A stretch of DNA of 64,000 nucleotides from Metridium senile (lineage: Eukaryota; Cnidaria; Anthozoa; Actiniaria; Metridiidae): assembly GCA_949775045.1 (NCBI GenBank), contig OX459104.1, positions 10,711,655 to 10,775,654 on the forward strand, in the 5' to 3' direction. Below, piece after piece: positions 45,406 to 56,575 of the stretch; within the stretch, counting starts at the first letter, position 1; each line of letters opens with the position of its first letter. Made by a program: the position numbers and the translations under genes. The notes beneath the pieces are model-generated. The model did no database searches. It had not been told where the DNA came from and worked only from the letters and a program-made list of their open reading frames with translations.

Positions 45406-46735
45406 TAAAACAAAAATAGTAATTGCTATAAATAGGGCAATAACCTGCAATGAGCTACTTTGAGTAGTAGTTTATTACCACGATCCAGACACACTTCGAC
45501 CCAAACAAGCATTAAAACGATCTAAAAAACGCCGTTAATTTCATTCCACTACGAAAGGCGTATTTCCTTTGCGGTATTCTCTTTGGTAATAAGCTGGATT
45601 TATTTGTTTTTGTTAATGTAAAGAAAAATACGAGATTCTGTTAACGTTAAAAGTGATAAAATTTAATGGAAAAAGCGTATATTTCCCGGTTATTTTCGGA
45701 AGTTTATGTGATCACATAACGGTTCCCTGTGCGTCATGTGGCCTGGTTGTATTGATAGTAAGGCAAAGGGAGCCCATCATCTGAACAAATCATAAGATTC
45801 GAAATCTACTCTTTTTTCGATTAAATTTATCACTTTCAGCAGAATCTCGTATTATGTTTTACTATAACTAATAAATCCAGCTTATAATTAATTGATAGTC
45901 ACGTGAAAAGTACGCCTCATAGAAAATAAGGTTTTCATTATAGGTAAATGTATTTTATAGCGTTACGGAATGTATACAGCTTATTAGAGAAGCTCAGTGA
46001 AGCAGTTAGTTCTCTTTTACTTCGACGAAGGGATAAATCTTGAAACAACAGTAAAGTTAGGTCAACATTTTTACGGTGTTACAAATTTCATTATTTTACC
46101 TATCGTTTATATCAAAAAACTGACGCAGCTTATACTAGTTTACTCGCTAGTTTCCAATTAGATAGTTAACAATATACATTGTTTGTGTTTCATTCATGCG
46201 TTACAGTATTTTAGATTTCAGTTTAGCATAATGTGCTATTCGAAGGCTTTTCGGTTACGAAGCACTTTATTTAAAATTATTGACGTAACTAAGCTCTGCA
46301 GTTTGATTTTAGTACTTGATTTCGCTTTTTCTCTTGTATTTTCAGGTTTTCTAAAGAACGTTAAATACTGATAATTTCTGATTTATATTCTATCGCTTGT
46401 TTTGTCTAGTTACAATATACTTGTTATATTCATGTTCGACTTGATCACTTAATTCGTTAATAATTATAAAGGAGATGCCCGTTCCTATTCTTTTCTCCTG
46501 TTGTCATTGTAGAATGTAGTTTAGCTCTAAAATGCTTTATATTACTCGCTTACGAATTCGATAAAGCGACTTTAACTTAAATCTTTTAATTTTCACGCTT
46601 GTCCCGATCGAAGTGTGTATGGATCGTGATACCTACTACTCTTAGTAGCTCAATATACCTCGTTGTAGCTTATTGTAGCTTATTTTATGTCATTGTAGCT
46701 CATTTCGCCTTTTAGTATAGACTACGATACCAATA
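45406..46735. repeat. Foldback palindrome upstream of gene E, with insertion
   Basis: Left arm and loop 45406-45760, right arm to 45940, then about 650 bp shared with the B flank, and the rest of the right arm to about 46735. It lacks the 308-bp insertion present at 20208. Confidence 0.75.
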
Positions 46736-46764
46736 TTTATTTCTGTTGAGTTGAGAAAATGCTG

Positions 46765-47110
46765 AGTTCTAGGACTAAACTTGGTGCCACATTCTCTTAC
46801 CTTAGTTCGTGTTGACGAGTTCGTCTTTCCAATCGTTTAGTAACACACACTATCCCTTGTCTATCGATGATAAGATGAACTTCTAACGTTAATGTTTTTA
46901 ACCGTCTAATTGAGAGGATATCTAGTAGTTCAAGCAAAGTTTTGCTAACCAGAAAAACGAAACAGATTCCAGAATACTTCCTGCTGTGTTGTGTACAACC
47001 GCTGTACAGAGACAGGGTCATCTGTAAAAGCGGAAATACATATTTTCCTAACATTTGCATAATTTTTGGAATTCGGTCGAATCGATCAGAAAATATAATA
47101 ACAAGTTTTA
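46765..47110. repeat. Duplicon block beta, copy 4
   Basis: Same block as 440-775. Non-coding. Confidence 0.65.
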
Positions 47111-47119
47111 ACTAGTTTA

Positions 47120-47722
47120 ATTCTGAAAAATGGAAAATGAATAACTAAATAAAGGGATAAAAAACAAGTTAATGAATGAATAAATAAATAAATAAACGAA
47201 AAAATGAATAACGAAAGAAGAGAAAAAATGAGTGAACTTTGAGTACTTAAATGAATGAATGAAAAAATGAATGAATTAAAAAAAAAATACAAGGAAAGAT
47301 AATAATTCTTTAATAAAGTATTATTGTAGTAAAAAATGAATTAACGAACTACTTACAAAAACTTAAATAATTATTAACATTTATAATATTTAAAAACTAT
47401 TTACAAATGAATGATCACATAAATAAATGAATTAAAAGTAGATAAATGAATGAATAAAAATATGAATGAATAAAAAAAATATTATATAAACATTTGTGAA
47501 TGTATAAATGAATTGATAAATGTAATTAATATATAAATAAATTAACTGCTGCTATAGGCCGAGTAAAAAAATAAATAAATGAAGGAATAAATAAGTAAAA
47601 GAATGACTAAATGAATGGATCAATAAACGAATACATAAACAAATGAATGAAAAATACATGAATAAACAAATAAGACAATAAACAAATGAATGAATGAATA
47701 AATAAATAGATAAATAAAAAGA

Positions 47723-47757
<35 letters not shown>

Positions 47758-47815
47758 AAGAAGGAATTAATTAATGACTGTATAAATAAAAATTAAATAA
47801 ATAAAATATTTGTTG
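47120..47815. repeat. AATG/AAAT simple-repeat tract
   Basis: Long degenerate tract with a purer (AAAT)n run near 47720-47757. Its reading frames are artefacts. Confidence 0.85.
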
Positions 47816-47844
47816 CAGAATCTGAATTGTAATACATAATTTGT

Positions 47845-48935
47845 TACTTACACAAGTAACTTGACAGTGCACACAACAATGCTAAGTTCACACTGGTTGC
47901 GACTAATGAATCTATCGGCTTTTGACACTTTTAACTTCCTCTATTTACTTTGCACATTTCCCGGTACTTTTGATATTATTAAAGTGATTAAAATTACATT
48001 TTATAACAAAATCTGCCTTTTAGAAATTATACATTTATCTCTTATTCTCTGAACTAAAATAGCAGTGGAAACTTTTAAAACAAACTTTTGCCAATACACG
48101 TGTTTAATTGCTAAACCTACCTACATTGTCATCACACCGACCTCGGCCATTGCTGAGATGCTTTGTAAAATAGCAAACGGCATACAACTACTTTATAAAA
48201 TAAAACTCGCCTTTTACAAATTAAATGATACATTTAACAATTATTATCTGAACTGGAGGAAAATAGTGACAGAACATTAATTGAGATACCTAGCAGTGAG
48301 GTAAATATTCCTAGAGTAGATACACACCTCAAGTTCAGAGAATAATTGTAATTTATTATATGAATAATTTAGAAATTAATAATTAATAGTTAATTATTAA
48401 GAAATGCTAAAAAAAATAACATTTGTGGCGTTGGCAGGCAATTCCCTCATTGCTCTGTATAATAATTATTTTTCATGTCACACTCAGCCTAATTCAATAA
48501 CTGTTATCAATTATCATAAGACCCTATTTTCCCTTCTATGTGTCCCTGCTCATGAATGCACCTTTAAGAAAACCTACCTGCTAGCTAAATTGATTTGTTT
48601 TAATGGAATGTTTTTATTCCTTTTTTGACTGGGTCACAAGATAAAATGCTTATTGGCTGAGTAAGGTTGAGCTGGATGGAAATAGATTTGGCTATTGGTT
48701 GTTTGAAATATTTCTATGTTCTATGTACACCCTTCCCACTTAGTCAATAAATACATATAGTACTAAATACTAATTCAATAATATTGCTAAATGATTATCT
48801 CTATTACTGTTATCATAATAATTCAAATGACTGATTGTTATTATGATTAGTTAGTAAGTAAGTAAATAAGTAAGTATGTTGAAACCCCTTGGAGTAAAGA
48901 TTGAATAATAAGAGTTTTCAATATGATCATCACTA
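47845..48935. repeat. Duplicon gamma and type-1 downstream flank, E-F spacer
   Basis: Collinear with 2225-3350. The short frames here (for example 48404-48628) are frame-shifted in the other copy, so I do not call them genes. Confidence 0.7.
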
Positions 48936-49139
48936 GAGTACAAACACTTAGCCTGTGAACAGGCTCAAGGGGATTTGGGAGGGGATTTGGGAGGGAGGGC
49001 TAACAAACACTAAAAGTGTGCAATACTTTGTAGTATTTACCACTAAATAGTGTTGATTAAACAATAGAGAACAAAAGAATTTGCATAATTTAGCAGTATT
49101 TAGTAATATTTATGTTGCACACTTTTAGTGTTTGTACTC
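48936..49139. mobile_element. 204-bp MITE with GAGTACAAACACT ends
   Basis: Flanked by TA; the ends are inverted GAGTACAAACACT. The homologous flank near 3310 lacks it. A related fragment lies at about 35540-35600 inside the 4.1-kb element. Confidence 0.82.
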
Positions 49140-49192
49140 TATAAGATTACTGTTATCATTAAAATTACCCTCATCATTGTTAATATCATTAG

Positions 49193-49330
<138 letters not shown>

Positions 49331-49424
49331 TGTAAATCATAACGAGCCAGAACCAACCTAAACTCATTCTTCTTCTTCTTCCAGATTGCCCCGTCTCTTT
49401 CTATCAGAAAATCCTTACGGGGGG

Positions 49425-50345
49425 TCTTTAAAAAAAAAAAAATAAATAAATAAAATGTCAAATTGTGTTCTCTATAGCTTTCTTGAATGCATTTATGCTG
49501 GTTTTTTGAACAATGTCCTCTGGTAAAGTGTTCAATTCTCTTATAGTTTTAGGAAAATAAGAAAATCGGTGATAGTCTGTTCTCGAAGGTGGTATTTTTA
49601 AAGCTAGAGTATTCGTGTGTCTGCTTCTTCGCTGCATTGTTACCAGTGTAGGAAAACCATCATTCGTAATAAAGCCCTTGAGTAGTTTATACATCATGAC
49701 AAGTCGAAGAATCTTTCTTCTGTGATCGAGAGATTTTCATCCAAGTCGTTGTAGCATATCTGTAACACTAGATGTTCTGCGGTAGTCTCTACACACGTAG
49801 CGTGCTGCGCGTCGTTGTACCATTTCGATGTTATATATATTAGCCTTTGTGTAGGGATCCCAGACTGTGGCCGAGTACTCAAGTAATGGTCTTACTAGGC
49901 CAAAATAAGCTTGGGTCTTTATCTGTTTTGAGTTGACTTGTAGGTTGCGTCTAAGAAAGGCGAGAGAATTGTTTGCCTTTTTGGTGATGTTGTTGATATG
50001 AGTGTTCCAACTTAGGTTTGAAGAGATAGTAACACCTAGGTACTTTGAGCTATCTACGGTACGTAAGGTATGGCCATGTAAGATGTAGTCTTGCGTGTTA
50101 GGTTGTCGCTTTCGACCAACATGAATGACTTCACATTTTTCCGCATTAAATTCCATATCCCATAATTTCGCCCATTCAGCAAGTTTGTTAAGGTCACTTT
50201 GGAGAACATCGGTATCTAGGTCAGCTTTTATAGTTAGGTAGGTAATAGTGTCATCTGCAAATAATCTTATCTTTGACAGTATGTTCTTAGGGAGATCATT
50301 TATATAAAGCAGGAAGAGGCACGGACCAACCACAGAGCCTTCCGT
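49425..50345 (-). mobile_element. 5'-truncated CR1/jockey-type non-LTR retrotransposon
   Basis: The frame begins abruptly at about 50345 with the end of the QGSVLGP motif (here GSVVGPCLF) and ends in an A/T-rich tail near 49430-49455. It lies beside the (TAAG)n array. Confidence 0.85.
49458..50345 (-). pseudogene. Reverse transcriptase fragment
   Basis: Reads GPCLFLLYINDLPK, then LFADDTITY (the catalytic FADD motif), KCEVIHVG and LRRNLQVNSKQIKTQAYFGL, through to the C-terminus NAFKKAIENTI. A single TGA near 49738-49740 replaces the Trp of RLGWKSLDHRR. Otherwise the frame is continuous, so it inserted rather recently. The N-terminal endonuclease and first RT motifs are missing. Confidence 0.9.
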
Positions 50346-50520
50346 TTCTACGGATTAACTCTCATCCAATTAAAAACATGTCAACACTTAGTCTTAAAAA
50401 CCTTACTTACCCCCTCCCCTGAAAGATCTTGCTATCAGCGGCCACCAATTTATTTAGATTTCAAACCAAAAGGAAGAAAATTTGGTTTTAAAGACTATAG
50501 TTAATAGCGTCATACAATTC
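50346..50520. other. Unassigned spacer
   Basis: Short stretch between the retrotransposon and the minisatellite. No feature seen. Confidence 0.4.
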
Positions 50521-50524
50521 GTTG

Positions 50525-51150
50525 ATTTAATAAGACGTGTTGCTGATTTATCAGAAAAGCGCTTGATTATATATACGTTAGTTCAAATGTTGACAATTTG
50601 GAATATTATAAAGTTGCTGATTTATCAGACAAGCACTGATTCCCAGCTTCAACAACGATTAATATATCAAGAATAAAGTTAATGCTGATTTATCAGACAA
50701 GCGTTGATTCCCAGCTTCAACCGGCAACGATTAATATCTCAAGAATAAAGTTAATGCTGATTTATCAGACAAGCGCTGATTCCCAGCTTTAATTAATATA
50801 TCAAGAATAAAGTTAATGCTGATTTATCAGACAAGCGCTGATTCCCAGTTTCTACAACTTAAAATATAAAGAATAAAGTTAATGCTGATTTATCAGACAA
50901 GCACTGATTCCCAGCTTCAAGTAATATATCAAGAATAAAGTTAATGCTGATTTATCAGACAAGCGCTGATTCCCAGCTATAATTAATATATCGGCAAGAA
51001 TAAAGTTAATGCTGATTTATCAGGCAAGCACTGATTCCCAGCTTCAATTAATATCTGATCAAGAATAACGTTAATGCTGATTTATCTAGGCAAGCACTGA
51101 CTCCCAGTTAATGCTGATTAAATTTATCAGACAAGCGCTGATTCCCAGCT
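50525..51150. repeat. Minisatellite of about 60-70 bp units
   Basis: About ten copies of a unit with gctgatttatcagacaagc and ctgattcccagctt, followed by atatatcaagaataaagtta. Unit lengths vary (about 40-70 bp). Each unit contains the small palindrome ctgatttatcag. Confidence 0.9.
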
Positions 51151-51905
51151 GTAAATGAAACATATACATTACTTAAGCTTATACTATTCATATTAAACTG
51201 CGGATAAGAATTCAAAGCACAAGATAATATTAACTATAAACATGATAAATATCGGCCTACATGAATTTGACCTTTCGGTTTTGTTTGCCGGTGGGGGGCG
51301 AGCTGTTACGAACTGGACAACATACCATTGATACTTTTGATCAACGTTAAAGACTCCTATGCCTCCATTTAGTTAGCTAGTAAAAAAGGTCAAATAAGTT
51401 TGGTTTTACAAAGATTTGGTTCTAAGGGGTGAACAGTCTGGAGTTCTTTCAAGGCCGACATAAACCAGAATCGAATTTGGCGCCATTTTTTGTCCAAGGC
51501 CAGTTGCATTTCCTCTGGTGGTAATAAACTGAAAATTCACTATATTCGGATGTTATTTAGACCTTACCGTTTGTTTGTGACATTAGACAACAACTCTTCG
51601 TTACATCTCAACACTGGATGATTAGCTTTCCAACTTAAATGTATCAGAAAAACTGTAGTTTATAGCGCGCTCTTCAAACCATGTTTGTAATCTCGCTAAC
51701 TTGACCTACCGTAAATGTTGCAAGCAGTTTCTCTTCCCTTCCCCATTCAGGATGTATTAGACACAAATATCATAGTTACTACCCCTCCCTTTCTCTAGAT
51801 AAACGTCCTATTCCAGGCACATCACAAATAGGATTAAATTCAATGCAAGAAACCGCAGGAATGCAGAACAACGTTCTGCAATCCAGGACGTAACTAAGGG
51901 TTCTG
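51151..51905. other. Unassigned non-coding stretch
   Basis: No reading frame, repeat or RNA that I can support. It is not found elsewhere in the window and appears to be locus-specific. Confidence 0.4.
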
Positions 51906-51914
51906 GCTCGTTAT

Positions 51915-52000
51915 GAGTAAATAAGTAAGTAAGTTAGTAAGTAAGTTAGTAATATGTAAGTAAATAAGTAAGTAAGTAAGTAAATTAGTAAATAAATAAG
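51915..52000. repeat. Interrupted (TAAG)n microsatellite
   Basis: Degenerate array at the same duplicon position as 3359-3423. A shorter one follows near 52130-52165. Confidence 0.85.
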
Positions 52001-52863
52001 TAAACACATAAGTATATTTACTGAAACCTCTTGGAGTAAAGATTGAATAATAATAATTTTTTAATGATTATCATTATACGATTACTATTAATATGATTAA
52101 AATTGCCCTCATCATTGTTAATATCATTAGTAAGTGTGTAAGTAAGTTAGTAAGTAAGTAAGTAAGTATATCAATTGAAACTTCTTGGAGTAAAGATTGA
52201 ATAATTGCCATTATGAATATGATTATCCCAGGCCTATAAGATTACTGTTACGATCATTACTATCACCATTGTTAAAATGATTATTTAGTACACAAAGTAG
52301 GTAGGTAGGAAAGTATACAGTGAGTAAAATAATTATGATTTATAAGATAACTGTTATGATCATTGCCATTGTTAAAATGATTATTTAGTACAGAAAATAG
52401 GTAAGTAGGAAAGTATAAAGTAAGTAAAATAATTATGATTTATAAGATTACTGTTATTATAATCATCAACATCACAATCAATTAATTTTTGATAATATTT
52501 TCATTATCATAATCATTATCATCATCATTGATCACCATCACCTTTATTCACAGTCAGTAATAAAATTGTATTTGTGAAAGAAATAAAACAAAAATGCTTG
52601 AAATTATAAATTCTGTGCTTCTTAAACTTATCCTTTGATATTAACTTAATTTATTGATATTTTAAGGTTTTTAACAAACCCATACATCGCGAAGCTTGAA
52701 TACCTATAAATAACTTGAGAATTAGATAAATCTTTCAAATATCAATAAGTTAACATAAGAGTAAATTCTCTGAACCATATTGTACAATTTCAAGTACTTT
52801 CTATTTTTGCCACATATACATTGGTTGGGCTGCTTGTGCTATATTATTATAATTATTTTGATC
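52001..52863. repeat. Type-1 3' flank of fragment F, internally duplicated
   Basis: Contains two copies of a segment of about 100 bp with atgattatttagtac (near 52280 and 52380) and then the flank shared with gene A. It also preserves a version of the sequence into which the two-gene transposon inserted. Confidence 0.7.
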
Positions 52864-53155
52864 TTATTTATCTTCAAACTTGATAGTGACATCATCACCA
52901 ATAAGAAAGAAAGGAGCCCAATACTTGGGTTCGTTGTAGAAGTTTTTTACATATTTCATAGCTTTATCAAGGCTTACACTGGCACTGTCACCTTTACACA
53001 GAGATTCATAAAAACTGTTCATGAAACTAAGCGTCACGTCATCATCAATGGCCCAGAGTGAAGCCACAACTGCACGTGCCCCAGCTGCAAGGAAGGCACG
53101 ACTGAGCCCAACCATACCTTCTGCTCGGATCTTTCCTAGGCCACTGTAACAACAG
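52864..53155 (-). pseudogene. CHAT C-terminal fragment (copy F)
   Basis: Codes for the last 97 residues or so of CHAT, from just after the Cys motif through ARAVVASLWAIDDDVTL to IGDDVTIKFEDK. At 53156 it is fused to the distal end of a foldback right arm (agcttattgacggttat). The rest of the gene and most of its 5' flank were removed by a single deletion or unequal exchange. No start codon or catalytic residues. Confidence 0.88.
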
Positions 53156-53600
53156 CTCTAATTGTAGCTTATTGACGGTTATTTGATGTCATTGTAGCTC
53201 ATTGTGTCTTTTAGTATTCTGATGAAAATGCTTGGTTGTAGGTCTAAACTTGGTGTCCAACTTTGTCACTGTCTTACCTTTGTTCGTGTTGACGAGTTCG
53301 TCTTTCCAGTCTTTTGGTTACACACACTATCCCTTGTCTAACGATGATAGGATTAAACAAACTTTCTAACTTTGAACGTCGTGTTTAACCGTCTAATCGA
53401 GAGGATATCTTGTTCAAACAAAGTTTTGCTCCTTGGAAAAACGTGTACGAATTCAAGTATCTGTGTGTTGTGTACAACCGCTGTACAGAGACTGGCTCAT
53501 ATCGACAACCGGAAATAAATATGCTCTTCAAATTTATAATACTTATGGTATTGAAAGTCGAACCGGAAAATAATATGACAAATTTTAATTATTTTAATTT
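53156..53600. repeat. Foldback arm remnant plus duplicon block beta, copy 5
   Basis: 53156-53220 is the tip of the foldback right arm and 53228-53600 is block beta. Non-coding. Confidence 0.65.
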
Positions 53601-53746
53601 TTAAGTGTCTGCTCTCATTCATTGATAATATTATTGAGGTTTGACATTAATACGAAGCTAGTCAGTCAAGATAGTTGACCTATGCAAATGTAATATTAAT
53701 ACTAATATCCTGGACTTACTAGCCTCTCGTGAAAAAATTAGTTATA

Positions 53747-53888
53747 GACCCTTTTAATAAGTCCCGAAGTGTTGTGTTTTCCGCGCTTGACGTCAAATAT
53801 ATTCTTTTCCATTCCTTTCATATTATACAAATTTCAAAAGAATAAGCGCTGAAAACACAACCCTTCGGGACTTATTAGAAGGGTCTAT
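53747..53888. mobile_element. About 140-bp MITE with GACCCTTTTAATAAGTCCCG ends
   Basis: The arms pair over about 40 bp (gacccttttaataagtcccg with its near-inverse gacttattagaagggtc). TA flanks both sides. No coding capacity. Confidence 0.75.
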
Positions 53889-54099
53889 AGTTCCATGCTG
53901 TTGTGAAATTAAAAACAATTTAACCATTTGCAATTTGGGGGGGGGGGGGGGGGGTGACTTTTCTTCCAATTCACACTTCCTCTTGCCGGATCCACCCCTT
54001 GCCAGTGTATTATGGTTTACGACCGACTAGCCCCTCATAAATGTACACATCATTAAAATATTGTGACCAACTTCTCCCATATTTTAATAATTACATGAA

Positions 54100-55650
54100 T
54101 AACATAATAAATAAATAAATAAATAATAATAAAATAACATAATGACGTTCTTCATTACGGAGCTTATGCCTTAATAGCATGTGGTATTATAGAACAAAGA
54201 ATATATATATTATGAAAAAAAAAGAGATTAATTCAGCACATGCATGGAAAGGCAGAAAAAGCATCTATCAAGAAAAATATTAATTCAACAGTTTTTGTGT
54301 CTACATCACATAGACTGAATTGAAATAGTGACCTGCTATTGTTCTAGATCATGACTGGCTAGCCTCGTGCTGACGTTGGAGCAATAGAGTTTTTACATTG
54401 TATAGGAGACTAACCAGTCAAGAACAATAGTTATTTAAAGAAGATACCTTTTTGATTTGGTAAATGGATGAATAAATTAATAAATACATGACTGAAAAAA
54501 ACTAAAAACTAATGAATAAATAAAAAAAAACATGAATGAATAAATAAATGAATGAATAAAAATAGAAGAAATAAATAGATGAATAAATATACAAATAAAT
54601 AGATAAATGAATTATTAAATGAATTGATGAATAAATAGCTACACACACAAATGGACGAATGAATAAATGAATGAATATATTAATGAATGTTAACATACAT
54701 CAATACATAAATATATCCATGAGTAATTATAAATGAATGAAAACATAAATTGAATAGACAAAATGATATGAATAAAAAAATAAATTATCACATTCATGAA
54801 TGAATAAATTAATTATCACATGAATGATTGAAAAAATGAATAAATGAATCAATCCATCAAGGAATTATAATTGATATTTAACTAAATGAATGAGTAAACA
54901 AATTAAGATAAATGAATAGATAAATGAATAGATAAATATAGAAATTAATAAATAAATGATAAATTAATTAATAAATAGATAAATAAACAAATGAATAAAT
55001 ACGTAAATGATCCAACGAATAAACAAATAAATGAATTAATGGGTAAATACAAATTAATAAATAAAAAAATTAATAAATAAATAAAAATAAATAGAGTTGT
55101 CTAAGAGTCCTATGGTGGCCCATAGCTGCCACTACATTTATAACCTTCTTTTGTATGATTTTTGAAAATAAAAGCAAAATCAAATCCATTTTGAAAATCA
55201 AATCAAAAGTAAAATGAAAATGAAATCAAAATTAAATTGAAAATTAAATTGAAAATTAAATAAAATGAAAATCAGACTTGAAAAGTAAAATAGAAATCAA
55301 AAGTTAAATGAAATCAAAAGAGGTACCCTTCTTTGATTTTGTAAATTAATGAATACTGGATAAATGACTGAATAAATAAAATAAAAAATAATACAAAAAT
55401 AAATAAATGAGTAGATAAATAAACTCATTAATGAATACATAGATGAATAATGATAGATAAATGACTAAATAAATATATAAAAATACAAGAACAAACAAAT
55501 AAATGAATGAATGAACAAATAAATGAACAAATAAACAAAAAATAAAAAATGTAAAGAATAAATAAGGTAATGAATCAAATAAATAAATAAACAAAAACTA
55601 AATGAGGGAATGAATAAATAAATAAAAATATATCAAATATTTTTTGATGA
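54100..55650. repeat. Long simple-repeat region between F and G
   Basis: AATG/AAAT-type tracts at about 54460-55100 and 55340-55650, separated by an aaaatcaaaa-rich stretch (55150-55320). Before them, 54150-54450 is unassigned. The frames here are artefacts. Confidence 0.8.
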
Positions 55651-55669
55651 ATAATTGTTATAACAAATT

Positions 55670-56160
55670 GGTTACTACACACATAAGTCGACCGTGCGCA
55701 CACAACAATTTAGTGAACTGAAGGTAAAACTCTTGTGATTGACAAGCTGGTTTGTAATTATTATGATGACGTAACTGATATCGCGCGGTCGCATTAGCTG
55801 TATCCAGTCTCTATCCGAACTCAAAGCGCCAGGTACGACCGTTACTGTTTTTTTACTAACGTACAAGATACATAAATACATCGCTTTTGACCTTTCCAAT
55901 TGGAGGAAAACACCGTATAAATCGCCAAGGGAACTCAAGATATACACAGGATATCAGATAAGTGAAGAGCAATAACGTATATTTGATCTATATAACTTAG
56001 AAAATATCTACAATATCGAACTGTGTTGTTTGTCCTGGTGCCCTTGCCCACACATAGGAAGAAGCTAAAATATGTATAAATGGCTTGAGAATTCGATAAA
56101 TTCCTCAAATATCAATAAGTTAACAGGAAAGTAGTATAGGCTGCGTTGGTGTTTGATATA
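55670..56160. other. Gamma remnant and unassigned stretch
   Basis: The gamma start is at 55675-55715 and is then cut off. A 90-codon minus-strand frame (55675-55947) opens with GTG and has no recognisable domain, so I do not call it. Confidence 0.45.
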
Positions 56161-56167
56161 AACGATA

Positions 56168-56373
56168 CACCTACTTGCAATAAGGTTGTCATACAGAAAT
56201 AGAACATTTGTCATAAAGAAAATAGAACATTTGTGATTTAGTAGGATAGGAATTAATTAAAAGACAAAAGAAGATCATGCAAGCTGAACTCTCTCTTTTG
56301 TCTTTTATTTAATTTCTTTCGCACTAAATCACAAATGTTCTATTTTGTATGACAACCTTACTGCAAGTAGGTG
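56168..56373. mobile_element. MITE with CACCTACTTGCAATAAGG ends, copy 3
   Basis: Flanked by TA. It lies in a different context from copies 1 and 2, so this is an independent insertion. Confidence 0.85.
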
Positions 56374-56383
56374 TAGGTAATAT

Positions 56384-56575
56384 AATGAAATTTGTAACAC
56401 TGTAAAAAATGTTGACTTAACTTTAGTGACATTTCGAGCTTTAGCCCTTCGTCGGAGAAACAGGAAAGTAAGTTCAATGTATACAAATTGTAAGTTCAAG
56501 TATTTTCTATTGTTGCCACAAATACATTGCTTGGGCTGCCTGTGCGTTATTATTATAATTCTAATGATTTTCAGC
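56384..56575. other. Type-1 3' flank of gene G
   Basis: 56384-56455 is the reverse complement of a segment found in the B and E upstream insertions (19850-19935, 46015-46100). The rest matches the A and F 3' flanks. Confidence 0.6.

Noticed and set aside
50525..51150. CRISPR array
   Set aside because: Units are imperfect, spacers are short and similar to each other, and the genome is eukaryotic; this is a minisatellite.
55675..55947. 90-codon minus-strand frame between F and G
   Set aside because: It opens with GTG and has no recognisable domain or conserved copy; I left it as unassigned sequence.
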